Assembly (NCBI GenBank): GCA_002305265.1 | Contig: DBQP01000004.1 | Coordinates: forward strand, 1,526 to 14,048 | Direction: 5' to 3' | DNA from: Prevotellaceae bacterium UBA1391 | GTDB taxonomy: Bacteria > Bacteroidota > Bacteroidia > Bacteroidales > Bacteroidaceae | Length of the DNA: 12,523 nucleotides | Shown here: positions 1-6,247 of the stretch, piece after piece | How positions within the stretch are numbered: the first letter of the stretch is position 1 | How the letters are laid out: the number at the start of each line of letters is the position of its first letter | Translations under genes and position numbers: made by a program | Notes under the pieces: generated by a model | The model's database searches: none | The model's input: only the letters and a program-made list of their open reading frames with translations | What the model was told of the DNA's origin: nothing

Positions 1-960
1 GGCGCGGAAGGTTTGCATTTAGGGCGCGAGCGGTTTGGAGGTTCTGCGCACGGATGCTGTGCGGAGAGCGCAAGCGTCGTGAATGTAGGGCGAGTGTATA
101 TAATATGGAGCGTACGGGGTGGTTGGATGGCGGGTGTAGGGCTGGAGAATGGAGCGCTTGGACTGATAGCCTACCGAATACTGTCGGTCTATATTACAGA
201 CGCAATGGCTTTTATTTCGGACGCAGTCGTTTGGGATTTCGGACGCAGTCGTTTTGGGTTTTGAACGCGTTCATTATTGGGGAAACGGGGTCGCTCGTTT
301 TTATGGGTGTGATGCAGGAGCGGTCAATAAATAGAGGTGCGGCTTAGATGGAATGTAGGATGATTGCAGGTGGGATGAAGGAGGTTTGCTTGATAGATGA
401 GGGGGAATGTTCGGAAGGATGCGGAAAGAGGGATGGAAGAATGAAGGTGGGCGTTCGGAAGGATGCGGAAAGAGGGATGAAGGAATGACGAAGGTCTACA
501 GGAGGGATGAGGGGGTATGTTCGGGCGGATGCGGAAAGGCTGCGGAAGTGAGGAAGAGGCGTGTTCGGGATAGTGATGGAGGGGATGATGGATGGTGGGC
601 TGAAGGGGTGCCAGATGGCGGGCGGTGGAGAGGGGAAACGGCGATGTGGCAGTGGCGGGGAACGGCGGAGGATGGAGGGCGTTGGGTAGAAGGGGCGAGA
701 TGACGGTGAACAGGAGGAAAGAAAGAGCGGAGTGTGGGACAAAGTGATGGTGGATGGGAGGGGTCGAGGGGCGTAGGGAGGGGCGAGGTGATGGTAAACG
801 GTAGGAAAGAAAGAGCGGAGTGTGGGATGATGTGATGGTGGAAGGGAGGTGTGGAGGGGCGGAGTTTGGGATGAGGCGGTGGAGGACGGGAGGTGTGGAG
901 GAGCGAAGGGAGGGGCGAGGCGATGGTGGGCGAAAGGCATGGAGGCGCGAAGGGAGGGGG
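1..960. repeat. Long degenerate 22-bp tandem repeat array (minisatellite), non-coding
   Basis: No convincing gene lies in this 960-bp stretch; it is built from diverged 22-bp units. Motifs recur at multiples of 22: GCGC(G/A) at 2, 24, 46 and 68 with GCGAG at 90; GACGCA at 220 and 242 (and 199, one base out of step); GTTCGG at 409, 453, 519 and 563; GGGGCGAG at 692, 780 and 912; GGGAGGTGTGGAGG at 844 and 888; GCGAAGG at 903 and 947. A higher-order duplication of 88 bp (four units) makes 692-760 match 780-848 at about 60 of 69 bases. From about 340 the + strand is almost entirely G and A. Open frames here exist because of this composition: the period is not a multiple of 3 and the pyrimidine-rich complement has few stop codons. 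The first unit starts at the window edge, so the array probably extends further left. Its function is unknown. Confidence 0.85.
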
Positions 961-983
961 GAAGGTGCAAGATGGAGGAAAAG

Positions 984-1014
984 TTGGATGGTATGTGGGA
1001 ATTGTTTATCTTTG
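984..1014 (+). promoter_or_regulatory. Bacteroidota-type promoter for the thiamine-uptake transcript
   Basis: A TATCTTTG -7 box (1007-1014) fits the Bacteroidota consensus TAnnTTTG. A TTG at 984-986 lies 20 bp upstream, where the -33 element is expected. Transcription would start near 1021, giving a leader of about 225 nt that contains the TPP riboswitch. The promoter sits directly after the 22-bp repeat array. Confidence 0.7.
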
Positions 1015-1133
1015 CATGTGAAATGTCGACGTGCGGCAGTTGGTCCTGTCGGTGTGCGGTCCGGACGTATGTGACGCGGCCGGTGGTTGCAGCGGGAGGG
1101 TCGGTGTGGTGTCGGCGGCGTTTCGCAGTGAAC

Positions 1134-1243
1134 ATGATTGTCGGGGGTGCTGCTCCCTTTCGCGCGGCAAGCGGCCGTGTGGTGGAGATGCTGAGAACAT
1201 ACCCTTTGAACCTGATCCGGTTAATGCCGGCGTAGAGAATTAT
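1134..1243 (+). promoter_or_regulatory. TPP riboswitch (THI element)
   Basis: The THI-box core is clear: GGGGGTGC at 1143-1150, CTGAGA at 1191-1196, ACCC at 1201-1204, GAACCTGATCCGG at 1208-1220, and TTAATGCCGGCGTAGAGA at 1221-1238. GGGT (1145-1148) can pair with ACCC (1201-1204), and CCGG (1217-1220) with CCGG (1227-1230). An extra stem pairs 1161-1168 with 1174-1181 over 8 bp, including G-U pairs. The closing P1 stem can form between 1134-1139 and 1238-1243, ending only four bases before the ATG at 1248. Binding of thiamine pyrophosphate would therefore stabilise structure over the start region, which suggests control of translation. One base departs from the usual GTAGGGA (here GTAGAGA). 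Confidence 0.93.
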
Positions 1244-1247
1244 AATT

Positions 1248-3497
1248 ATGGACAAAATGCTTTTTCGCGCTGCCGCCGCGCTTGTTTTTGGCGGAGCTTC
1301 GGCGTGTGTTTGTGCGCAGACGCAGGTGAGTGTATTGGATTCTGCGCGTGTGGATTTGCAGACGGTAGAGATTGTGGCGAACCGTGCGACGGGCAAGACG
1401 CCGGTGGCGTATACGGACGTGAGCAAGGAGCAGTTGCTTCGTGCGAATGAGGGGCGCGACATTCCTTATTTGCTGCAGTCGACGCCGTCGGTGCTGACGA
1501 CGTCGGATGCGGGTACGGGCATCGGCTATACGTCGCTGCGCGTGCGCGGTACGGACGGGTCGCGCATCAACATCACGGCCAATGGTATTCCGATCAACAA
1601 TCCGGAGAGCCACAATGTGTATTGGGTGAACATGCCCGACTTGGCTTCTTCGCTGCGGAGTGTTCAGGTGCAGCGTGGTGCTGGCACGTCGACGAATGGT
1701 GCGGGTGCGTTTGGTGCGAGCGTGAACATGTTGACGGACGCTCCGTCGACGCTTCCTTATGCGGAGGCGAGTGGTTCGCTGGGCATGTACAACACGTCGC
1801 GTCAGACGCTGCGGGTTGGTTCGGGTTTGCTGGGCAATCACTGGATGGTGGATGCGCGTGTGTCGCATTTGTCGTCGGACGGCTATATTGACCGTGCCTC
1901 GTCGAAGCTATGGAGCTATTTCGGTCAGGCGGCTTACCACCACTCGGACTGGGGGACGGACGTGCGGCTGATTGCGTTTGGCGGCAAGGAGCAGACGTAT
2001 ATGGCCTGGGACTATGCCTCGAAGGAGGACATGGAGCTGTATGGGCGTCGCTACAACCCGTGCGGCCTGTATATTGACGCGGCTGGCAACCGCGCCTTCT
2101 ACAAGGATCAGAACGACAACTACGAGCAGCATCACCTGCAGTTGCTGGTGGCGCAGCGGCTGGGAGAGTTCTGGCGGCTCAATGCCGCGCTTCATTTCAC
2201 GAAGGACGACGGCTACTATGAGCAGTATAAGACGGGGCGCACGCTTGCCGAGTATGGTCTGCAGCCGTTTGTGCTGGCCGACGGTACGACGGTGAAGAAG
2301 AGCGACCTGATTCGTCTGAAGAACAATGACAATGCGTTTGGCGGCGGCATGTTTGCCGTGAATTTCCAGCGGAACGCATGGGATGTGACGCTGGGCGGTG
2401 CGCTCAACCGCTTCAATGGAGGCCACTACGGCGAGGTGTCGTGGGTGCGCAGCTATGTGGGCAAGGTGGACCCCCTGCAGCGCTACTACGACAATACGGG
2501 TAAGAAGACGGACGGCAATGTCTATCTGCGCGGCAATTATGACGTCACGCGGAGCGTCTCGGTGTTTGCCGACATGCAATATCGCCACATCGACTATACG
2601 ATCCGCGGAACGTCGGACACCTACGACTGGAATATCGGCGCGCCTGCCGTGCTCGACGTCGACCGCCAGTGGGACTTCTTCAACCCGAAGTTCGGTGTGA
2701 GTTTCGCATCGGGTCCGCACCGTGCTTTCGCATCCTTCAGTGTGGCCCACAAGGAGCCGACGCGCGACAACTTCACGGATGGCGACATGAATCATGCGCC
2801 GCAGGCAGAGCGGCTGTTCGACTACGAGCTGGGATACACGTTCAGCCAGGGGATCTTCTCGGCGGGTGTCAACCTGTATTTCATGGACTACAAGGACCAG
2901 TTGGTGAAGACGGGTCAGCTCTCCGACACGGGCAATCCGCTCTCTGTCAACGTGCCCGACAGCTACCGCATGGGCATCGAGCTCCAGGCTTCGCTGAAGC
3001 CCGTCGAATGGTTTGACTGGAGCGCCAATGCCACGCTCTCGCGCAACCGCATCAAGGACTTCGTGGAATACATCTACGAGGACGAGTGGACCAATCCGAT
3101 TGCTTTCCGCCGCGGCGACACGCCCATCGCGTTCTCTCCGGATCTCATCCTCAACAACGCGTTCAACTTCCGCGCCTGCGGATTCGACGCCACGCTGCAA
3201 AGCCAGTACGTAGGCAAGCAGTATATGAACAATGCGAAGAGCAAAGAGGCTGTGATCGACTCCTACTTTGTGACGAATCTGCATCTCGGCTACACGTTCC
3301 AGCAGCTCGAGGGCGTCAAGCGGCTCCATCTGGGCTTCTCCATCTACAATCTCTTCAACAAGAAATACTTCAACAACGGTTATGCCGGCGCAGGCTACTA
3401 CAAGGATGACGCCGGCCAGCCCGTCATCTATCGCTATGCCGGTTATGCCGCACAGGCCCCGACACACGTGATGGGCAGCCTCACGCTCTCGTTCTGA
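1248..3497 (+). CDS. TonB-dependent outer-membrane receptor, probably for thiamine
   Basis: A 749-residue outer-membrane beta-barrel transporter that would import its ligand using TonB-transmitted energy. Residues 1-23 form a signal peptide (cleavage likely after ACVCA). A plug domain spans roughly 40-165, with the typical stretches DIPYLLQSTPSVLTTSDAGT and LRVRGTDGSRINITANGIPI and the VQVQRGAGTSTNGAGAFG region near 139-156. The rest is barrel, with many aromatic-rich strands, and the protein ends in LTLSF, the expected C-terminal aromatic beta-signal. There is no carboxypeptidase-like N-terminal extension and no SusD partner, which argues against a glycan-uptake system. The substrate is inferred from the TPP riboswitch directly upstream and the PnuC-type gene 120 bp downstream; TPP-regulated receptors of this kind have been called OMR1. 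The start at 1248 is the first ATG after the riboswitch; an in-frame ATG at 1257 is possible but would shorten the signal peptide. Receptor identity is near certain, the thiamine ligand likely. Confidence 0.93.
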   Translation: MDKMLFRAAAALVFGGASACVCAQTQVSVLDSARVDLQTVEIVANRATGKTPVAYTDVSKEQLLRANEGRDIPYLLQSTPSVLTTSDAGTGIGYTSLRVRGTDGSRINITANGIPINNPESHNVYWVNMPDLASSLRSVQVQRGAGTSTNGAGAFGASVNMLTDAPSTLPYAEASGSLGMYNTSRQTLRVGSGLLGNHWMVDARVSHLSSDGYIDRASSKLWSYFGQAAYHHSDWGTDVRLIAFGGKEQTYMAWDYASKEDMELYGRRYNPCGLYIDAAGNRAFYKDQNDNYEQHHLQLLVAQRLGEFWRLNAALHFTKDDGYYEQYKTGRTLAEYGLQPFVLADGTTVKKSDLIRLKNNDNAFGGGMFAVNFQRNAWDVTLGGALNRFNGGHYGEVSWVRSYVGKVDPLQRYYDNTGKKTDGNVYLRGNYDVTRSVSVFADMQYRHIDYTIRGTSDTYDWNIGAPAVLDVDRQWDFFNPKFGVSFASGPHRAFASFSVAHKEPTRDNFTDGDMNHAPQAERLFDYELGYTFSQGIFSAGVNLYFMDYKDQLVKTGQLSDTGNPLSVNVPDSYRMGIELQASLKPVEWFDWSANATLSRNRIKDFVEYIYEDEWTNPIAFRRGDTPIAFSPDLILNNAFNFRACGFDATLQSQYVGKQYMNNAKSKEAVIDSYFVTNLHLGYTFQQLEGVKRLHLGFSIYNLFNKKYFNNGYAGAGYYKDDAGQPVIYRYAGYAAQAPTHVMGSLTLSF

Positions 3498-3506
3498 TGC
3501 TCTGTC

Positions 3507-3539
3507 GACGTGGCTGCCGACGATGTTCGCAGCCACGTC
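3507..3539 (+). other. Intercistronic hairpin between receptor and PnuC gene
   Basis: A perfect 11-bp inverted repeat, GACGTGGCTGC (3507-3517) and GCAGCCACGTC (3529-3539), with an 11-nt loop, starts ten bases after the receptor stop codon. No T-run follows, so it is a poor intrinsic terminator. It more likely protects the 3' end of the receptor message or lowers expression of the second gene. The function is inferred from position only. Confidence 0.55.
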
Positions 3540-3617
3540 TGCAGGCAGCGGTTCACGGCGCATTGCCTGAGCCGCTCCTCCCCTTCCCCATCACCCATCC
3601 TTTCATTTCCGCAACAC

Positions 3618-4211
3618 ATGATTCTCGAAACCCTCGGATTCTCCATCGGCCTGCTCTATCTGTGGTGGGAATACCATGCCGACGCCCGCGTCTGGCTGGC
3701 TTCCATCATCATGCCGGCCATCTCCATGTGGATTTATTTCTCCAAAGGCATCTATGCCGATTTCGCCATCAACGTCTACTATCTGCTGATGGGCATCTAC
3801 GGATACTTCGCGTGGACGCGCCGCGGCGGGCGAGCGAAAAAATCGGAGAAGCAAACACTTCCCATCACCCACGCACCGCTGTGGGGATGGGCCTGCGTCG
3901 TCATTGCCACGGCAGCGCTGTGGTATCTGCTCTACTACGTCCTCTTCCACTTCACCGACTCCACCGTCCCCGTCCTCGACGCCTTCACGACGGCGCTCAG
4001 CATCGTCGCCACCTGGATGATGACGCGCAAGTGGGCAGAGCAATGGCTGGCGTGGCTCGTGGTCGACGTCGTCAGCGTCTACCTCTACATCAGCAAGGGT
4101 CTTGTCTTCTATCCGGTGCTCTACGGCATCTACTGCGTCATCGCCGTATTCGGCTACCGCAAATGGCTGCGACTGATGAAGCAGCAACCAACGGCTGACG
4201 CTGCGCTGTGA
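3618..4211 (+). CDS. pnuC: PnuC-family transporter, probably thiamine-specific (PnuT type)
   Basis: A 197-residue inner-membrane protein of the PnuC family, which moves vitamins such as nicotinamide riboside or thiamine by facilitated diffusion. Visible family features are ETLGFSIGLLYLWWEYHADA at 4-23, the polar-aromatic helix GIYADFAINVYYLLMGIYGY at 44-63, the DAFTTALSIVATWMMTRK helix at 121-138 and VVDVVSVYLYISKGLVFYPV at 148-167. Several hydrophobic segments fill the length, and a basic stretch ends the protein. The start at 3618 (MILETLG) is chosen because family homology begins there; an in-frame ATG at 3510 would add 36 non-family residues and lies inside the intercistronic hairpin. It follows the TPP-riboswitch-controlled receptor by 120 bp with no promoter seen between them, so it is probably co-transcribed. 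In other Bacteroidota a thiamine pyrophosphokinase gene often follows; none does here. The family is certain, thiamine specificity inferred from context. Confidence 0.9.
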   Translation: MILETLGFSIGLLYLWWEYHADARVWLASIIMPAISMWIYFSKGIYADFAINVYYLLMGIYGYFAWTRRGGRAKKSEKQTLPITHAPLWGWACVVIATAALWYLLYYVLFHFTDSTVPVLDAFTTALSIVATWMMTRKWAEQWLAWLVVDVVSVYLYISKGLVFYPVLYGIYCVIAVFGYRKWLRLMKQQPTADAAL

Positions 4212-4263
4212 GCAGCCGACGTCTGCCCATGTCGCGAGTTGAGTTGCCTACGCCATCACAGAG

Positions 4264-4317
4264 AGAGCGCTGTCCCGCGTCCGCACTGGCTTGTCAGGCG
4301 GAGCGGGACAGCGCTCT
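4264..4317. terminator. Strong hairpin, likely bidirectional terminator
   Basis: AGAGCGCTGTCCCGC (4264-4278) is perfectly complementary to GCGGGACAGCGCTCT (4303-4317). After one bulged base the stem continues with TCCGC (4280-4284) and GCGGA (4298-4302), giving about 20 bp. TGTTGTTT follows on the + strand, a weak T-tract. It lies between the convergent ends of the PnuC-type gene and the HsdR-N-like gene, in an otherwise featureless 136-bp gap. Confidence 0.7.
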
Positions 4318-4347
4318 GTTGTTTGGACGCAGATGCAGAGTCAAAGT

Positions 4348-4854
4348 TCAGCCGAAGAGCTGCTCGGGCGTCGGAATCGCATCCAGATACGCGTAGGTCT
4401 GCTGCTGATAGTCCATGCGGCAGCAGAAGTGGCGCAGTCCATTGCTGACGACGAGATAGTCGACGCGCATGACGAGGTTGTACCGCGCGACTTGCGCAAA
4501 CACTTTCTGTGTGAGCTCAACCGACGGACGCTTGTATTCGACAATCATGCGCGGCCGCATCTCGCGGTCGTAGACGACGGTGTCGCAGCGCCGCGTCATG
4601 CCATTGAACTCGAGTCGGATTTCATTTCCCATCAGTGCCGACGGGTAGTGGAGATGCTGCACGAGTAGATTGACGAAATGCTGGCGCACCCACTCCTCGG
4701 GCGTGACGACGATGAACCGGCGGCGCAAGGCGTCGAAAATGCGCACGCGGCCGTCCTTGTCGCGCTCGAGGCGAACGTCGAATGCAGGCAGATTCAGCGC
4801 TACGAAAGGGCTGGGCGCAGGTGCGCCGGCAGATATTTTCGTCTCGTCATTCAT
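4348..4854 (-). CDS. HsdR N-terminal-like PD-(D/E)XK protein (HSDR_N_2 type)
   Basis: A 168-residue protein resembling only the N-terminal nuclease-fold domain of type I restriction R subunits; it has no helicase or translocase part. The nuclease-fold signature appears intact: D91 in RRCDTVVYD, E106 and K108 in MIVEYKRP, and a QxxxY motif with Q121 and Y125 (QVARYN). It could therefore bind or cleave DNA, but no activity has been shown and the target is unknown. No hsdM or hsdS gene is present, so this is not a restriction system. It is divergent from holA across a 202-bp region, and from memory this pairing recurs in Bacteroidales, which suggests a housekeeping DNA role. The start MNDETK (ATG at 4854) is the only reasonable one. 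Domain assignment is good; function is open. Confidence 0.8.
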   Translation of the reverse strand: MNDETKISAGAPAPSPFVALNLPAFDVRLERDKDGRVRIFDALRRRFIVVTPEEWVRQHFVNLLVQHLHYPSALMGNEIRLEFNGMTRRCDTVVYDREMRPRMIVEYKRPSVELTQKVFAQVARYNLVMRVDYLVVSNGLRHFCCRMDYQQQTYAYLDAIPTPEQLFG

Positions 4855-4893
4855 AAAGGTGTATCGTCAATCATCCAAGTTGGAACGTCGGAC

Positions 4894-4959
4894 TGTAAAA
4901 GTTTGGCGCTCCGATTGTAAAAGTTTGGTGCGCTGATCATAAAGATATGGTGTGCGCGC
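4894..4959. repeat. Three 22-bp imperfect direct repeats upstream of holA
   Basis: Units start at 4894, 4916 and 4938, exactly 22 bp apart. The first two share TGTAAAAGTTTGG at their start and match at 19 of 22 bases; the third (CATAAAGATATGG) is more diverged, about 12 of 22. A weaker fourth unit may lie at 4872-4893. They sit between the divergent HsdR-N-like gene and the holA promoter. The period is the same as in the other arrays in this window, but the sequence is only loosely similar to them. Confidence 0.75.
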
Positions 4960-4982
4960 TGGTGAATGTCGGCGAGAATGCG

Positions 4983-4990
4983 TATCTTTG
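4983..4990 (+). promoter_or_regulatory. Promoter -7 box for holA
   Basis: TATCTTTG followed by C fits the Bacteroidota -7 consensus TAnnTTTG. The upstream -33 element is weak (TGG near 4960). The predicted start near 4997 leaves a leader of about 60 nt before the holA ATG. Confidence 0.6.
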
Positions 4991-5017
4991 CAGTTCAGGG
5001 CGGAGTCATTCTCCCTG

Positions 5018-5025
5018 CAAAATTA
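5018..5025 (-). promoter_or_regulatory. Possible -7 box for the HsdR-N-like gene
   Basis: On the - strand this reads TAATTTTG, a match to TAnnTTTG, followed by C. No good -33 element is visible. Transcription would run leftward from about 5011 through the 22-bp repeats to the ATG at 4854, giving a leader of roughly 155 nt whose start overlaps the holA leader. Confidence 0.35.
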
Positions 5026-5056
5026 GCATATTTTTTTCAGATTTCACGCATTTGCC

Positions 5057-6094
5057 ATGGCAAAGAAAACCGTTTCCGGCCCGTCGGTCACGCACCGCGA
5101 CATCATCAACCAAGTGCGGCAGGAGCAGATTGCCCCCATCTACCTGCTGATGGGCGAGGAGTCGTACTACATCGACCGCGTCGCAGAGTTTCTGACGGAG
5201 CACCTGCTCACGCCAGCGGAAAAGGAATTCAATCTCATGACCATCTATTGCACGCGCGAGACGAAGTCGGCCGACATCATCAACACGGCCCGGCGCTACC
5301 CGATGATGGCGCGCCGCCAGGTGGTGCTCGTGAAGGAGGCGCAGAACCTCAGCCGCTTCGACGACCTGTCTGCCTACGCCCAGAAGCCCTCGCCGACGAC
5401 GGTGCTCGTGGTGTGCTACAAGAACGGTGCGGTCGACCGCCACAAGAAGATCGTGGGGCTGATCGAGGACGTGGGCGTGGTGTTTGAGAGCAAGCGGCTG
5501 AAGGAAGGAATGCTGCCGAGCTTCATCGACGACTATCTGCGGCGCAAGCAGGTGGGCATCGAGGACCGCGCCCGCATGATGCTCGTCGAAAACATCGGGA
5601 GCGACCTCAACCGCATGGCGTCGGAGCTGGAGAAGCTCATCATCACGCTGCCGCAGGGCACGAACCGCATCACGCCCGAGCTGATCGAGAAGAACATCGG
5701 CATCAGCAAGGAATACAACCTGTGGGAGTTTCGCACGGCCGTCGTGGAGCACGACATCCTGAAGGCGAACAAAATCCTGAAGTTCTTCAACGACAACCCG
5801 AAGGCCAACCCTCCGCAGATGATCATCCCCACGCTCTTCAATTTCTTCGCGGCCCTCATGCAGGCCTATTATGCGCCTGTGAAGACGGAGCAGGGCATCA
5901 TGGACTACCTCGACTTGCGCTCGACGTGGCAACTGCGCGACTTCCGCACGGCCATGCGCTTCTACACGGCGCTGAAAACGATGCAGATCATCGGCGCGCT
6001 GCGCAAGGCCGACACCCAGCTCAAGGGCATCGAGAAAGGGAATGCCACCGACGCCGACGTCATGCGTGAGCTGCTCTACTTCATCCTGCATTAA
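5057..6094 (+). CDS. holA: DNA polymerase III subunit delta
   Basis: A 345-residue delta subunit of the clamp-loader complex, which opens the beta sliding clamp and helps load it on primed DNA. The N-terminal signature IAPIYLLMGEESYYID (about 25-40) matches the YLLxGxE motif of the family. The middle holds ENIGSDLNRMASELEKLIITL (about 179-199), the conserved delta motif GxDLxRxxxELEKL, followed by TPELIEKNIGISKEYNLWEF. The C-terminal helical domain, with IPTLFNFFAALMQAYYA, is the clamp-loader collar. Length and order of segments are normal for the family. The ATG at 5057 (MAKKTVSG) is the first after the promoter. It is preceded by divergent 22-bp repeats and the HsdR-N-like gene, and followed after 153 bp by an independently promoted gene, so it is probably monocistronic. 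Confidence 0.92.
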   Translation: MAKKTVSGPSVTHRDIINQVRQEQIAPIYLLMGEESYYIDRVAEFLTEHLLTPAEKEFNLMTIYCTRETKSADIINTARRYPMMARRQVVLVKEAQNLSRFDDLSAYAQKPSPTTVLVVCYKNGAVDRHKKIVGLIEDVGVVFESKRLKEGMLPSFIDDYLRRKQVGIEDRARMMLVENIGSDLNRMASELEKLIITLPQGTNRITPELIEKNIGISKEYNLWEFRTAVVEHDILKANKILKFFNDNPKANPPQMIIPTLFNFFAALMQAYYAPVKTEQGIMDYLDLRSTWQLRDFRTAMRFYTALKTMQIIGALRKADTQLKGIEKGNATDADVMRELLYFILH

Positions 6095-6119
6095 GCTTCT
6101 TGCGAGATTGACGCCTCGT

Positions 6120-6154
6120 TTTGCCGCATTTCTCGCAGAAAAACCGTACCTTTG
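6120..6154 (+). promoter_or_regulatory. Promoter for the DUF1846 gene
   Basis: TACCTTTG at 6147-6154 fits the Bacteroidota -7 box, and TTTG at 6120-6123 is a candidate -33 element with a slightly long spacer (23 bp). Transcription would start near 6161, so the in-frame ATG at 6152 lies inside the promoter and cannot be the translation start. Confidence 0.6.
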
Positions 6155-6247
6155 CAAACGGCTAATGAACAACTGCCCCACGGCACCGCACACGTTCATT
6201 GGCCGTTCATTGTTTACATACATCTTCATCATTCTCATCGAGCGACA

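Noticed and set aside
1..960. CRISPR array
   Set aside because: The 22-bp units follow one another directly and differ throughout; there is no conserved repeat alternating with unique spacers, and no cas gene.
407..1235. Several + strand open frames of 84-139 codons within or beside the repeat array
   Set aside because: Their translations are low-complexity Gly/Arg/Glu strings made from repeat units in changing frames, or overlap the riboswitch; no family is recognisable.
344..1462. A 372-codon open frame on the - strand, rich in Pro, Ser and His
   Set aside because: It runs through the purine-biased 22-bp array, the promoter, the riboswitch and the start of the receptor gene. Its openness follows from the lack of stop codons in pyrimidine-rich sequence, and the 22-bp period shifts frame each unit.
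1908..3563. A 551-codon open frame on the - strand opposite the receptor gene
   Set aside because: It is a shadow of a certain TonB-dependent receptor in GC-rich sequence, with no recognisable domain.
4348..4854. Part of a type I restriction-modification system
   Set aside because: No modification or specificity subunit and no helicase domain is present; the gene is complete at this size and paired with holA.
4894..4959. Plasmid-type replication iterons
   Set aside because: Iterons are often near 22 bp, but no replication initiator gene is nearby and the same period occurs at three other loci among chromosomal housekeeping genes.
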